Positions 18,695 through 27,703 of a DNA stretch of 64,000 nt are shown here, in pieces (the stretch's first letter is position 1; every line of letters starts with the position of its first letter). A model generated the notes under the pieces. That model saw only the letters and a program-made list of their open reading frames with translations, was not told where the DNA came from and did not search any database. The translations under genes were made by a program, and so were the position numbers. This DNA comes from Actinoalloteichus_B caeruleus (GTDB lineage Bacteria; Actinomycetota; Actinomycetes; Mycobacteriales; Pseudonocardiaceae): assembly GCF_000718005.1 (NCBI RefSeq), contig NZ_JODV01000002.1. One strand, written 5' to 3'.

Positions 18695-20005
18695 GTGTCA
18701 CAGGTCGGAGACCGGGTCAGCCCCGGCAAGCTCGCGAAGCTGGCGGTGCCGGCGCTGGGGGTTCTCGCCGCCGAGCCGTTGTACCTGCTGGTGGACACCG
18801 CCGTCGTGGGTCACCTGGGCGGCGTCCCCCTCGCGGGGTTGGCCATCGGCGCCATCGTGCTGGCCCAGGTCTCCACGCAGCTCACCTTCCTCTCCTACGG
18901 CACCACCGCCAGGGCCTCCCGGCTCTACGGCGCGGGTCGGCGTGCCGAGGCCGTCGCCGAGGGGGTGCAGGCCACCTGGCTCGCGCTCGCCGTCGGCGCG
19001 GTCCTGGTGGTGGTCGGCCAGCTGCTGGCCGTTCCGATCGCCAACGCCCTCGCCGGCCCGGGGGAGGTCGCCGACGCCGCCGTCGGCTGGTTGCGGATCG
19101 CGTTGTTCGGAGCGCCGCTCATCCTGGTGACGATGGCCGGCAACGGCTGGATGCGGGGCGTGCAGGACACCTTCCGCCCGCTGCGGTACGTGCTCGTGGG
19201 CAACGGGATCTCCGCCGTCCTGTGCCCCCTGCTCGTGCACGGCGCGGGCTGGGGGCTCAACGGCTCCGCCGTGGCGAACGTCGTCGCCCAGACGATCTCC
19301 GCCGGGTTCTTCTTCCACGCCCTGGCCAGGGAACGGGTGCCGTTGCGCCCGGAACCCGCGGTGATGCGCGCCCAGCTCAGGATGGGCCGCGACCTCATCC
19401 TGCGCAGCCTCGCCTTCCAGGCCTGCTTCCTCTCGGCGGCCGCCGTCGCCGCGCGGCACTCCGTGGCGGCCGCCGGCGCCCACCAGATCGTGCTCCAGCT
19501 GTGGACCTTCCTCTCGCTGGTCCTCGACTCGCTGGCCATCGCGGCGCAGGCACTGGTCGGGGCGGCCCTCGGCAGGTCCGACGCCCGGCAGGCCCGGGGA
19601 GTGGCCCGCCAGGTCGCGCTCTACGGGTTCGTCTTCGGCGCGGTGTTGGCCCTCGGTTTCGCGGCGGTGTCCCAGGTCCTGCCCCGTGTGTTCACCCCCG
19701 ACGCCGCCGTGCTGGCGGAGGTGCCCGGCGCGTGGTGGTTCTTCGTGGCGCTGCAACCGGTCGCCGGCGTGGTCTTCGCGTTGGACGGGGTCCTGCTCGG
19801 CGCGGGGGACGCGGCCTTCCTGCGGACGGCGACGCTGATCAGCGCCCTCGTCGGGTTCCTGCCCCTGATCTGGACATCCATGGCGATGGGCTGGGGCCTG
19901 CGGGGGATCTGGACCGGACTGGCGGCGTTCATGCTGCTGCGGCTGGCGGCGGTGCTCGGGCGGGTCAGGTCGGGGCGGTGGGCGATCACCGGCGCGACCC
20001 GCTGA
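18695..20005 (+). CDS. MATE family efflux transporter
   Basis: The 436-aa polytopic membrane protein (about 12 hydrophobic helices) belongs to the DinF branch of the MATE family, which export organic cations or toxic metabolites in exchange for Na+ or H+. Visible features: AVPALGVLAAEPLYLLVDTA (first helix with conserved P and D), the GHLGGVPLAGLA loop and the internal pseudo-repeat starting near AHQIVLQLWTFLSLVLDSLA. The position between rbfA and truB matches dinF (Rv2836c) in M. tuberculosis. GTG 18695 has GAGG about 6 nt upstream. Confidence 0.93.
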   Translation: MSQVGDRVSPGKLAKLAVPALGVLAAEPLYLLVDTAVVGHLGGVPLAGLAIGAIVLAQVSTQLTFLSYGTTARASRLYGAGRRAEAVAEGVQATWLALAVGAVLVVVGQLLAVPIANALAGPGEVADAAVGWLRIALFGAPLILVTMAGNGWMRGVQDTFRPLRYVLVGNGISAVLCPLLVHGAGWGLNGSAVANVVAQTISAGFFFHALARERVPLRPEPAVMRAQLRMGRDLILRSLAFQACFLSAAAVAARHSVAAAGAHQIVLQLWTFLSLVLDSLAIAAQALVGAALGRSDARQARGVARQVALYGFVFGAVLALGFAAVSQVLPRVFTPDAAVLAEVPGAWWFFVALQPVAGVVFALDGVLLGAGDAAFLRTATLISALVGFLPLIWTSMAMGWGLRGIWTGLAAFMLLRLAAVLGRVRSGRWAITGATR

Positions 20006-20081
20006 CACCCGTGCCGGACGCGGCCCGGGTGCCGACCCCGGGCCGTGGACCCGACGGCGGGTTAGGGCAGTATGTGCGCCC

Positions 20082-21008
20082 GTGCCAGGCGCGAACCGTT
20101 CCTCCCGTTCCCGTGACCGTCGTCCGACCGCCCCCTCCGGGCTGCTCGTCGTGGACAAGCCCTCCGGCATGACCTCGCACGACGTGGTGGACCGGGCCCG
20201 CCGCCTCCTCGGCACCCGCAAGGTCGGCCACGCGGGAACCCTGGACCCGATGGCCACCGGTGTGCTGATCCTCGGCGTGGAACGCGGGACCAAGCTCCTC
20301 GGGCACCTCGCGCTCGACACCAAGGCGTACCTGGCGACGATCCGGCTGGGAGCCTCGACGACCACCGACGACGCCGAGGGCGAGACCCTCGGCGAAGCGC
20401 CCGCGGCCGACGTCGACGAGCAGGCCATCCGCGCGGGCATCGCCGCGTTGACCGGTGACATCGAGCAGGTGCCCAGCGCCGTCAGCGCGGTGAAGATCGC
20501 CGGCCGCCGCGCCTACGAACTGGTCCGCGCGGGGGAGAAGGTGGAACTGCCGCCGCGACCGGTCACCGTCCACCGCTTCGACCTGCTCGCGGTGCGCCGG
20601 CTCGCCGCGACCACCGAGCTCGACGTCCTGGTCGAGTGCTCCTCCGGCACCTACGTCCGCGCGCTCGCCCGGGACCTGGGGGCGGCCCTCGGCGTCGGCG
20701 GCCACCTCGGCGAGCTGCGCCGCACCAGGGTGGGCCCGTTCGGCATCGTCAGCGCTCGCACCCTGGAGCAGGTGGAGGCGGAACCCGGCCTGTCGATGGG
20801 CCTGGACGACGCCGTGGCCACCGCCTTCGCCCGGCGCGAGGTCAACCAGGCCGAGGCGACGGCGCTGGCGCACGGCCAACGTCTCTCCCCGACCGGGCGG
20901 CGGGGTGCCTACGGGGTCTTCGCCCCGGACGGGAAGGTGGTCGCGCTGGTCACCGAGGAGGGCGGGGTGACCCGGCCGCTGGTGGTGCTGGCCGGCTCCG
21001 GCGGCTGA
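20082..21008 (+). CDS. truB: tRNA pseudouridine(55) synthase
   Basis: The 308-aa enzyme makes pseudouridine 55 in the T-loop of tRNAs. The catalytic aspartate is Asp55 in HAGTLDPMATGVL; GLLVVDKPSGMTSHD and the SGTYVRALARDLG motif are also intact. The C-terminal domain is of the actinobacterial type (PUA-like). GTG 20082 is preceded by CAGTAT about 8 nt upstream and no Shine-Dalgarno, so leaderless translation is possible. It begins 76 bp after the MATE gene. Confidence 0.96.
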   Translation: MPGANRSSRSRDRRPTAPSGLLVVDKPSGMTSHDVVDRARRLLGTRKVGHAGTLDPMATGVLILGVERGTKLLGHLALDTKAYLATIRLGASTTTDDAEGETLGEAPAADVDEQAIRAGIAALTGDIEQVPSAVSAVKIAGRRAYELVRAGEKVELPPRPVTVHRFDLLAVRRLAATTELDVLVECSSGTYVRALARDLGAALGVGGHLGELRRTRVGPFGIVSARTLEQVEAEPGLSMGLDDAVATAFARREVNQAEATALAHGQRLSPTGRRGAYGVFAPDGKVVALVTEEGGVTRPLVVLAGSGG

Positions 21009-21063
21009 CCAGGCCGGGACCGCCGCCGCCTCCACCCGGGGGCGGCGGGGCGGACCGCCGTCG

Positions 21064-21069
21064 TAGTCT
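21064..21069 (+). promoter_or_regulatory. -10 element TAGTCT for leaderless ribF
   Basis: TAGTCT is followed by exactly 7 nt and the ribF ATG at 21077, with no ribosome binding site. Confidence 0.55.
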
Positions 21070-21076
21070 GCGTGTC

Positions 21077-22030
21077 ATGCAACGCTGGCGTGGCTTGGAA
21101 TCACTCCCTGGCAACTGGGGTCGCTGCGTGGTGACCATCGGGATCTTCGATGGTGTGCACCGGGGCCACCAGCGACTCATCGGCACCGCTGTGGAACAGG
21201 CCAGGAAGCAGGGCATCCCCAGCGTCGTCATGACCTTCGACCCGCACCCCGCCGAGGTCGTCCGCCCTGGCAGTCATCCGGCGCAACTCACCAGCCTGCG
21301 ACGCCGCGCGGAACTCGTGCAGGAGCTGGGGGTCGACGTCTTCTGCGTGATCCCCTTCACGCAGGAGCTCGCGCGGATGCCCGCTGACGAGTTCGTCCAC
21401 GGGCTGCTCGTCGACCAGCTGCACGTCGCCACCGTGGTGGTGGGCGAGAACTTCACCTTCGGCCACCGCGCCGCCGGGGACGTCGCCCTGCTCAACCGCC
21501 TGGGCCGCCGGTTCGGCTTCACCACCGAGGGCACCGAACTCCTGTCCACGGAGCGGGTGACCTTCTCCTCGACCTACGTCAGGTCCTGCGTCGCGGCGGG
21601 CGACGTGGGCGAGGCCGCGGCGGCGCTGGGCCGCCCCCACCGACTGGAGGGAGTGGTGATCCGGGGTGAGGGCCGGGGCCGTGACCTCGGTTTCCCGACC
21701 GCGAACCTGTCCACCGCCCCGCACGCGGCGGTCCCAGCCGACGGGGTCTACGCCTGCCTGTTCGGCCACCGCAAGCGCACCGAACCGCACCCGGCCCGGG
21801 TCCGCCCCGCCGCGGTCTCGGTCGGTACCAATCCGACGTTCTCCGGTTCGGAGCGCCGGGTCGAGGCCTTCGTGCTGGACGCCGACGAGGACTTCTACGG
21901 CGAGCACGTGGAACTCGACTTCGTCGAACGGTTGCGGGACATGGAGCGGTACGACTCGGTGGACGCGCTCGTCGAGCAGATGGAGCGGGACGTGGTCCGG
22001 ACCCGGGAGCTGGTCGGCGACGGGCGCTGA
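21077..22030 (+). CDS. ribF: Bifunctional riboflavin kinase/FAD synthetase
   Basis: The 317-aa protein makes FMN and FAD. The N-terminal adenylyltransferase domain shows GIFDGVHRGHQ and VGENFTFGHRA; the C-terminal kinase domain shows GRGRDLGFPTANL, VPADGVYAC and the late DFYGEHVELDFVERLRD. Length is usual for the bifunctional enzyme. ATG 21077 sits 7 nt after a TAGTCT hexamer, so the mRNA is probably leaderless. It lies between truB and rpsO as in related genomes. Confidence 0.96.
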   Translation: MQRWRGLESLPGNWGRCVVTIGIFDGVHRGHQRLIGTAVEQARKQGIPSVVMTFDPHPAEVVRPGSHPAQLTSLRRRAELVQELGVDVFCVIPFTQELARMPADEFVHGLLVDQLHVATVVVGENFTFGHRAAGDVALLNRLGRRFGFTTEGTELLSTERVTFSSTYVRSCVAAGDVGEAAAALGRPHRLEGVVIRGEGRGRDLGFPTANLSTAPHAAVPADGVYACLFGHRKRTEPHPARVRPAAVSVGTNPTFSGSERRVEAFVLDADEDFYGEHVELDFVERLRDMERYDSVDALVEQMERDVVRTRELVGDGR

Positions 22031-22197
22031 CCGTCCGCGCTCCTCGTGTCGACCGCCCACCTGGGCCGATGGCGCCGGGTGCGGGGGAGGTGACGTGGCC
22101 CCAACCTGTCGGTTGCCCACCTCGAGGCGGAACTGACCTGGCAGGATACGTCTGGGTGGCCAGCCTGACGACGATGACACGGCCAGGGAGCGGGAAC

Positions 22198-22674
22198 GTG
22201 GAGGAGCAGCAGATTGTCCAGCGCAACCTCGCGCTGCAACGCGAGTGGTACGGGGAACCACTCGGTGACCGCGTGCGACGGCTCGTCGTCGCCTACAGCA
22301 TCTCCCAGGCCCAGCTGGCCGACGTCCTCGGCATCAGCGCGCCGATGTTGAGCCAGGTGATGAGCGGCCGGCGGGCGAAGATCGGCAACCCCGCCGTGCT
22401 GGCCAGGTTGGTCATGTTGGAGCGGAAGGTCCTCACCCCCGACGTCTCCACCGGCGAACGGGAGGCCCTGCAACGGGCGCTCGACGAGGTGCGCGCGTCC
22501 CGACCCACCGTGGGGCGGGGCTCGCTGCCCGTCGACGACGGCACCGGCGAGCAGGTCACGTTGACCTTCCTGGCGAAGACGGCCTCGTTCGACGAACTGG
22601 TCGGCGCGGCCGAGCTGATCGAGGAGAAGTACCCGAAGCTGGCCCGGCTGCTGCGCTACGCGGCCAGGGAGTGA
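22198..22674 (+). CDS. Helix-turn-helix DNA-binding protein
   Basis: The 158-aa protein has an N-terminal HTH: YSISQAQLADVLGISAPMLS is a clear helix-turn-helix, followed by QVMSGRRAKIGNP. The C-terminal half is helical (FLAKTASFDELVGAAELIEE) and may bind a partner. It is a conserved small regulator in this position in several actinomycetes, to my recollection, but no function is assigned. GTG 22198 has GGGAG 7-10 nt upstream; ATG 22174 is an alternative. The next gene begins 9 bp after the stop, so both are probably cotranscribed. Confidence 0.85.
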   Translation: MEEQQIVQRNLALQREWYGEPLGDRVRRLVVAYSISQAQLADVLGISAPMLSQVMSGRRAKIGNPAVLARLVMLERKVLTPDVSTGEREALQRALDEVRASRPTVGRGSLPVDDGTGEQVTLTFLAKTASFDELVGAAELIEEKYPKLARLLRYAARE

Positions 22675-22683
22675 CGGGGTCCC

Positions 22684-23223
22684 GTGCGGCTGTTCACCGC
22701 GTTGTGGCCACCCGACGACGTGGTTCGTGATCTCGCGGCCGCCCTCCGCCCCGGCGAGCGGGCGGTCGTCCCCGCCCCGGCTCGTCCGGTGCCGGAACGG
22801 GAGTGGCACGTCACCCTCGGCTTCCACGGTGAGGTGACCGACCCGGCCAGGCTGGCGGCGGGACTGCGGGCCGCGCTCGGCGGTCGTCGCGCCCCCACGG
22901 TGCGGATCGCCGGTGCCGGGGTCTTCCCCGGCGTGCTCTGGGCCGGGGTCGAGGGCGCGGGCCCAGAGGACGAGGCGGCGTTGTCGGCCCTCGTGGCCGC
23001 CGTCGGGGAGTCCGACCCCGGGGAGTACCGGCCGCACGTCACCCTCGCCCGGTGGCCCCGGCGCGCGACCCCCGACCTGGCAGCGCTGACGGCGCTGAGG
23101 TCGTACGCCGGCCGGTGGTGGACCCCCGAGGAGGTCCTGGTCGTGCGCAGCGACGCTCGGGAGCGTCCCCGCTACTCCGCCTACCAGCGGATCGCCCTGG
23201 GCCCTCCTCCGGGGGCGCCGTGA
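22684..23223 (+). CDS. thpR: RNA 2',3'-cyclic phosphodiesterase
   Basis: The 179-aa 2H phosphoesterase hydrolyses RNA 2',3'-cyclic phosphates. Both catalytic HxTx motifs are present as HVTL (His42 and a second at about residue 118), the spacing expected for LigT/ThpR. MRLFTALWPP is the typical N-terminus. GTG 22684 follows the HTH stop by 9 bp. The RNA substrate is not known in actinobacteria. Confidence 0.93.
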   Translation: MRLFTALWPPDDVVRDLAAALRPGERAVVPAPARPVPEREWHVTLGFHGEVTDPARLAAGLRAALGGRRAPTVRIAGAGVFPGVLWAGVEGAGPEDEAALSALVAAVGESDPGEYRPHVTLARWPRRATPDLAALTALRSYAGRWWTPEEVLVVRSDARERPRYSAYQRIALGPPPGAP

Positions 23224-23289
23224 GCGCCCTCCCGGGGCAGCGGGGACCGACGGGCGTCGTGACCAGCGGAGGGGGATGCGTCCGCGTGC

Positions 23290-23305
23290 CAGAACGTACG
23301 TTCTG
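23290..23305. promoter_or_regulatory. LexA-like palindrome CAGAACGTACGTTCTG
   Basis: A perfect 16-bp palindrome containing GAAC-N4-GTTC, the core of Gram-positive LexA (SOS) boxes; the usual flanking C/G of CGAAC is A/T here. It sits just upstream of TATCGT (23319-23324), where it would overlap the -35 region of a promoter reading toward rpsO. Confidence 0.45.
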
Positions 23306-23318
23306 ACGTGGGGAGTGC

Positions 23319-23324
23319 TATCGT
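23319..23324 (+). promoter_or_regulatory. Putative -10 of the rpsO promoter (TATCGT)
   Basis: TATCGT matches TANNNT. A start site about 7 nt downstream would leave a leader of about 210 nt before rpsO. Confidence 0.4.
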
Positions 23325-23539
23325 GACGGCCGGGTCCGGCTGCGTTCCGTGGCGGCCGTGACCGTCTTACCCCGGCGTGGCTTTGCGCGACCAGGCGCAT
23401 GACCTGCATGAGGAGCCGACGGGAACCAGCGGGAACAGGGCGGATGGCCGTGCCGACGACGTCGGTGTGTCCTCCGTCCGGGCTGGGGTCGTCGTCACCG
23501 TGTCCAGGGGCCGCACGGAAATCTGTGAGGAGATGACAC

Positions 23540-23809
23540 GTGGCACTGTCCACCGACGAGAAGAAGCAGGTCCTCGGCGAGTACGGCCTGCACGACAGCG
23601 ACACCGGGTCCCCCGAGGCCCAGGTCGCGATGCTGACCAAGCGCATCACGGGCCTGACGGAGCACCTGAAGACCCACAAGCACGACCACCACTCCCGTCG
23701 TGGTCTGCTGCTGCTGGTCGGCCGCCGCCGCCGGCTGCTCAACTACCTGACGAAGGTGGACATCGAGCGCTACCGGTCCCTGATCAGTAGGCTCGGACTG
23801 CGTCGATGA
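23540..23809 (+). CDS. rpsO: 30S ribosomal protein S15
   Basis: The 89-aa protein binds 16S rRNA helices 20-22 in the central domain. The sequence is canonical: GSPEAQVAMLTKRI, EHLKTHKHDHHSRRGLL and RRRRLLNYL. GTG 23540 has GAGGAGA upstream. A strong hairpin follows immediately, separating it from pnp. In many bacteria S15 represses its own mRNA; the long leader would allow this but no specific structure was identified. Confidence 0.98.
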   Translation: MALSTDEKKQVLGEYGLHDSDTGSPEAQVAMLTKRITGLTEHLKTHKHDHHSRRGLLLLVGRRRRLLNYLTKVDIERYRSLISRLGLRR

Positions 23810-23815
23810 CGCCAG

Positions 23816-23854
23816 GCCGAGGGGGAGCAGCCGAGTCGGCTGCTCCCCCTCGGC
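23816..23854 (+). terminator. Strong hairpin after rpsO
   Basis: Perfect 19-bp inverted repeat (23816-23834 with 23836-23854) with a one-base centre, starting 7 nt after the rpsO stop. In vivo the loop would be a few bases larger. No T-run. Confidence 0.8.
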
Positions 23855-24054
23855 ACATAGAACGACACCGGCCGGGTCCCCCCGGGCGGAGACAACCACA
23901 GAGCGAACGCGCCGAACCGACCACGGGGAGACCTGTCCGCCGGTCCTCGGTAGTGGCTTTCGGGCAGCTCGGCCCGGGAGCTTCGATCGAAGACCGGCCT
24001 CGAGTGGACCGCGACCCCTGGTGGCGTCGGACGCGTCGCAGATGAGGAGAACCT

Positions 24055-26280
24055 GTGACGGACAACGACTTCACCGAAGTCACCGCGACGATCGACAACG
24101 GGAAGTTCGGCACCAGGACGGTGCGCTTCGAGACGGGCCGGCTCGCCAAGCAGGCCGCCGGCAGCGTCGCCGCCTTCCTGGACGACGAGACGATGCTGCT
24201 GTCGGCGACCACCGCCTCGAAGCAGCCGAAGGAGCACTTCGACTTCTTCCCGCTCACCGTCGACGTCGAGGAGCGGATGTACGCGGCCGGGCGGATCCCC
24301 GGTTCGTTCTTCCGCCGGGAGGGCCGTCCCTCCACCGACGCGATCCTGACCTGCCGGCTCATCGACCGGCCGCTGCGGCCCTCCTTCGTCGACGGGCTGC
24401 GCAACGAGGTCCAGGTCGTCGTCACCGTGATGAGCCTGAACCCGGGCGACCTGTACGACGTGCTGGCCATCAACGCCGCCTCGGCGTCGACCCAGCTCTC
24501 CGGTCTGCCCTTCTCCGGCCCGATCGGCGGCGTGCGCGTCGCCCTCATCCAGGGCCAGTGGGTGGCGTTCCCGACCCACGAGCAGCTCCAGGAGGCCGTC
24601 TTCGACATGGTCGTCGCCGGCCGGATCGTCGGTGACGACGTCGCGATCATGATGGTCGAGGCCGAGGCCACCGAGCGCACGATCGAGCTGGTCGGCGAGG
24701 GCGCCCCCTCCCCGACCGAGGAGGTCGTCGCCCAGGGCCTGGAGGCCGCCAAGCCCTTCATCCGGGTGCTGTGCGAGGCCCAGCAGTCGCTGGCCGACTC
24801 CTCGGGCAAGGAGCGCCTGGAGTTCCCGGTGTTCCCGGCCTACGAGCAGGACGCCTACGAGGCCGTCGAGCGGGTCGCCTCGGCCGACCTGGCGCAGGCG
24901 CTGACGATCTCGGGCAAGCTGGAGCGCGAGGACCGCATCAGCGAGGTCAAGCAGGCCGCGGTCGAGAAGGTCGGCGTCGGTGAGGGCGAGGCCTTCGCCG
25001 GTCGGGAGAAGGAGATCTCGGCCGCGTTCCGCTCCCTGACCAAGCAGCTGGTCCGGCAGCGGGTGCTGCGGGACCGGGTCCGCATCGACGGCCGTGGCCT
25101 GGCCGACATCCGGAGCCTCGGCGCCGAGGTGTCGGTGATCCCCCGGGCGCACGGCTCCGCGCTGTTCGAGCGGGGTGAGACGCAGATCCTGGGCGTCACC
25201 ACGCTGAACATGCTCCGCCTCGAGCAGACGCTGGACACGCTGGCGCCCGAGACCACCAAGCGGTACATGCACCACTACAACTTCCCGCCCTACTCCACCG
25301 GTGAGACCGGTCGGGTCGGTTCGCCGAAGCGGCGGGAGATCGGCCACGGCGCGCTCGCCGAGCGCGCCCTGGTGCCGGTGCTGCCCACCCGCGAGGAGTT
25401 CCCGTACGCGGTCCGGCAGGTGTCGGAGGCGCTCGGCTCCAACGGGTCCACCTCGATGGGTTCGGTCTGCGCGTCGACGCTGTCCCTGCTCAACGCCGGT
25501 GTTCCGCTGAAGGCCCCGGTGGCCGGTATCGCGATGGGTCTGGTGTCCGACGAGGTCGACGGGGAGACCCGTTACGTCGCGATGACCGACATCCTCGGTG
25601 CCGAGGACGCCTACGGCGACATGGACTTCAAGGTCGCCGGCACGAAGGACTTCGTGACCGCCCTCCAGCTGGACACCAAGCTCGACGGCATCCCCTCGGA
25701 GGTGCTGGCCCAGGCGCTCCGGCAGGCCTACGACGCCAGGGTGACCATCCTCGAGGTGATCACCGAGGCGATCGACCGGCCCGACGAGATGAGCCCCTAC
25801 GCCCCGCGCGTCACCAGCATCAAGATCCCGGTGGACAAGATCGGTGAGGTCATCGGCCCGAAGGGCAAGATGATCAACTCGATCACCGAGGAGACCGGCG
25901 CCGACATCTCCATCGAGGACGACGGCACGATCTACGTCGGCGCGGGCGACGGCCCGTCCGCGGACGCGGCGATCGACAAGATCAACGCGATCGCGAACCC
26001 GCAGCTGCCGAAGGTCGGTGAGCGTTTCCTCGGGACCGTCGTCAAGACGGCCGCCTTCGGGGCCTTCGTCTCGCTGGTGCCCGGCAAGGACGGCCTGATC
26101 CACATCTCCAAGCTCGGCAACGGCAAGCGGATCGGCAAGGTCGAGGACGTGGCCAAGGTCGGCGACAAGCTCCGCGTGGAGATCGCCGACATCGACAGCC
26201 GCGGCAAGATCAGCCTGGTCCTCGTGTCCGACGAGGAGCAGGCGAGCAGCGAGCCCGCCGAGGCGCCCGCCGACAAGTGA
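24055..26280 (+). CDS. pnp: Polyribonucleotide nucleotidyltransferase (PNPase)
   Basis: The 741-aa phosphorolytic 3'-5' exoribonuclease has two RNase PH domains (first beginning FTEVTATIDNGKFGTRTVRF region, second near RIDGRGLADIRSLGAE), a helical linker, a KH domain (GEVIGPKGKMINSITEETG) and an S1 domain (FLGTVVKTAAFGAFVSLVPG). In actinobacteria (GpsI) it can also make guanosine polyphosphates. GTG 24055 follows GATGAGGAGA. It has its own upstream region after the rpsO hairpin, with a 12-bp palindrome CTTCGATCGAAG at 23981-23992 of unknown meaning. Confidence 0.98.
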   Translation: MTDNDFTEVTATIDNGKFGTRTVRFETGRLAKQAAGSVAAFLDDETMLLSATTASKQPKEHFDFFPLTVDVEERMYAAGRIPGSFFRREGRPSTDAILTCRLIDRPLRPSFVDGLRNEVQVVVTVMSLNPGDLYDVLAINAASASTQLSGLPFSGPIGGVRVALIQGQWVAFPTHEQLQEAVFDMVVAGRIVGDDVAIMMVEAEATERTIELVGEGAPSPTEEVVAQGLEAAKPFIRVLCEAQQSLADSSGKERLEFPVFPAYEQDAYEAVERVASADLAQALTISGKLEREDRISEVKQAAVEKVGVGEGEAFAGREKEISAAFRSLTKQLVRQRVLRDRVRIDGRGLADIRSLGAEVSVIPRAHGSALFERGETQILGVTTLNMLRLEQTLDTLAPETTKRYMHHYNFPPYSTGETGRVGSPKRREIGHGALAERALVPVLPTREEFPYAVRQVSEALGSNGSTSMGSVCASTLSLLNAGVPLKAPVAGIAMGLVSDEVDGETRYVAMTDILGAEDAYGDMDFKVAGTKDFVTALQLDTKLDGIPSEVLAQALRQAYDARVTILEVITEAIDRPDEMSPYAPRVTSIKIPVDKIGEVIGPKGKMINSITEETGADISIEDDGTIYVGAGDGPSADAAIDKINAIANPQLPKVGERFLGTVVKTAAFGAFVSLVPGKDGLIHISKLGNGKRIGKVEDVAKVGDKLRVEIADIDSRGKISLVLVSDEEQASSEPAEAPADK

Positions 26281-26295
26281 CGACGTGGCACACCC

Positions 26296-26329
26296 TGACC
26301 GCGGGCGCCTCCGGAGGCGCCCGCGGTCA
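26296..26329 (+). terminator. Terminator hairpin after pnp, 17-bp perfect palindrome
   Basis: 26296-26312 is the exact reverse complement of 26313-26329. It begins 15 nt after the pnp stop and ends before the M16 peptidase start. No T-run. Confidence 0.75.
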
Positions 26330-26353
26330 CCTGTCTGGCGTGGAGTCCCGGTG

Positions 26354-27703
26354 GTGAGTTGGATGGAAGCCAATGCCTCGTCGCTCGACGGCGGAACGGT
26401 GCTGGAAAGCGGACCCGACGGGCACCTCGTCCGCCGCAGCGTCCTGCCCGGTGGCCTGCGGGTGCTCACCGAGCGGGTGCCGGGAGTGCGCTCGGCCTCG
26501 GTGGGGATCTGGGTCGGAACGGGTTCTCGTGACGAGGAACCCGAGGTGGCCGGCGCCGCCCACTACCTGGAGCACCTGCTGTTCAAGGGCACGGCGCGCC
26601 GGACCGCGGCGGAGATCGCCGAGGAGGCCGACGCCGTCGGTGGTGAGCTGAACGCCTTCACCGCCAAGGAGCACACCTGCTACTACGCGCACATGCTCGA
26701 CAGCGATCTGCCGCTGGCGGTGGACCTGATCTGCGATGTCGTGTTCGACGCGTTGATCAGCCCCCGGGACGTCGAGGTGGAACGCGGCGTGGTCCTCGAG
26801 GAGATCGCGATCCGCGACGACGATCCCGAGGACCTCCTGCACGAGGCGTTCTGCACCACGGTCCTGGGGGACCACGCCCTGGGCCGCCCGGTGCTGGGCA
26901 CCGAGGAGTCCATCACCGGGATGACCGCCTCGGCCCTCCAGGGCTTCTACCGCCGCCGGTACACCCTCCCGCACATGGTGGTGGCGGTGGCCGGCAACGT
27001 GGACCACGACGAGGTCGTGACCCTGGTCGGCAAGGCGCTCGCCGGGCGGCTCGCCGGGGCGGAGGTGCCGGTCGGGCCGCGGCGGGGAGTCGCGGAGATC
27101 CCCGGCCGGCGACGCCTGGTCCTCGAACACGCCGACAGCGAGCAGGCCCACCTGATGCTGGGCATGCCCTCGATCCACCGGCACGACGACCGCAGGTTCA
27201 CGCAGCGGGTGCTCAGCGCGGCCCTGGGCGGCGGCATGAGCTCCCGGCTCTTCCAGGAGGTGCGGGAACGGCGTGGCCTGGCCTACTCGGTCTACTCGTC
27301 GGTGGCCTCCTACGCCGACACCGGCAGCTTCAGCGTCTACGCCGGTTGCCAGCCGGCGCGGCTCGGTGAGGTGGTCCGGGTCGTGCATTCGGTGCTCGCC
27401 GACGTCGCCGAGGGCGGCCTCACCGACGCCGAGGTGGCCAGAGGACGAGGGCAGCTCCGGGGTGGGTTGGTGCTCGGCCTGGAGGACAGCGGGTCGCGGA
27501 TGTCCCGCCTGGGCAAGGGCGAACTGAACTACGGAACCCACCTGCCGGTCTCCGAGGAGCTGGCCATGATCGACGCGGTCCGCGTCGAGGACGTGTCCGC
27601 GCTGGCCGCGGAGTTGTTGCGCCGCCCGCTCAGCGTCGCCGTGGTCGGCCCGTACTCTCACCCCGACGAACTCCCAGCCGAAGTGCACGAGGTGATCAGG
27701 TGA
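26354..27703 (+). CDS. M16 family zinc metallopeptidase
   Basis: The 449-aa protein is an insulinase/processing-peptidase-type enzyme with the inverted zinc motif HxxEH: His70, Glu73 and His74 in AHYLEHLLFKG. A downstream glutamate in EVERGVVLEEI is the expected third ligand. The second inactive half (GGGMSSRLFQEVRERRGLAY) is intact. The M. tuberculosis counterpart is PepR (Rv2782c), in the same place after pnp. GTG 26354 is used; GTG 26351 is adjacent. The stop overlaps the dapB start, so both are translated together. Confidence 0.93.
   Translation: MSWMEANASSLDGGTVLESGPDGHLVRRSVLPGGLRVLTERVPGVRSASVGIWVGTGSRDEEPEVAGAAHYLEHLLFKGTARRTAAEIAEEADAVGGELNAFTAKEHTCYYAHMLDSDLPLAVDLICDVVFDALISPRDVEVERGVVLEEIAIRDDDPEDLLHEAFCTTVLGDHALGRPVLGTEESITGMTASALQGFYRRRYTLPHMVVAVAGNVDHDEVVTLVGKALAGRLAGAEVPVGPRRGVAEIPGRRRLVLEHADSEQAHLMLGMPSIHRHDDRRFTQRVLSAALGGGMSSRLFQEVRERRGLAYSVYSSVASYADTGSFSVYAGCQPARLGEVVRVVHSVLADVAEGGLTDAEVARGRGQLRGGLVLGLEDSGSRMSRLGKGELNYGTHLPVSEELAMIDAVRVEDVSALAAELLRRPLSVAVVGPYSHPDELPAEVHEVIR

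Larger units (their letters stand above)
23224..23539. other. rpsO upstream region
   Basis: A 316-bp interval with no supported gene. It carries a palindrome (23290-23305), a -10-like TATCGT (23319-23324) and then about 200 nt that would form the rpsO leader. Confidence 0.55.

Noticed and set aside
20021..20045. Terminator after the MATE gene
   Set aside because: The best stem is 8 bp with a loop of 9; too weak to report.
23981..23992. Palindrome CTTCGATCGAAG upstream of pnp as an operator
   Set aside because: Only 12 bp, with no adjacent promoter elements; could be chance in G+C-rich DNA.
23770..26469. Long minus-strand open frame over pnp (899 codons)
   Set aside because: Antisense shadow of pnp with aspartate/arginine/glycine bias and no start signal.
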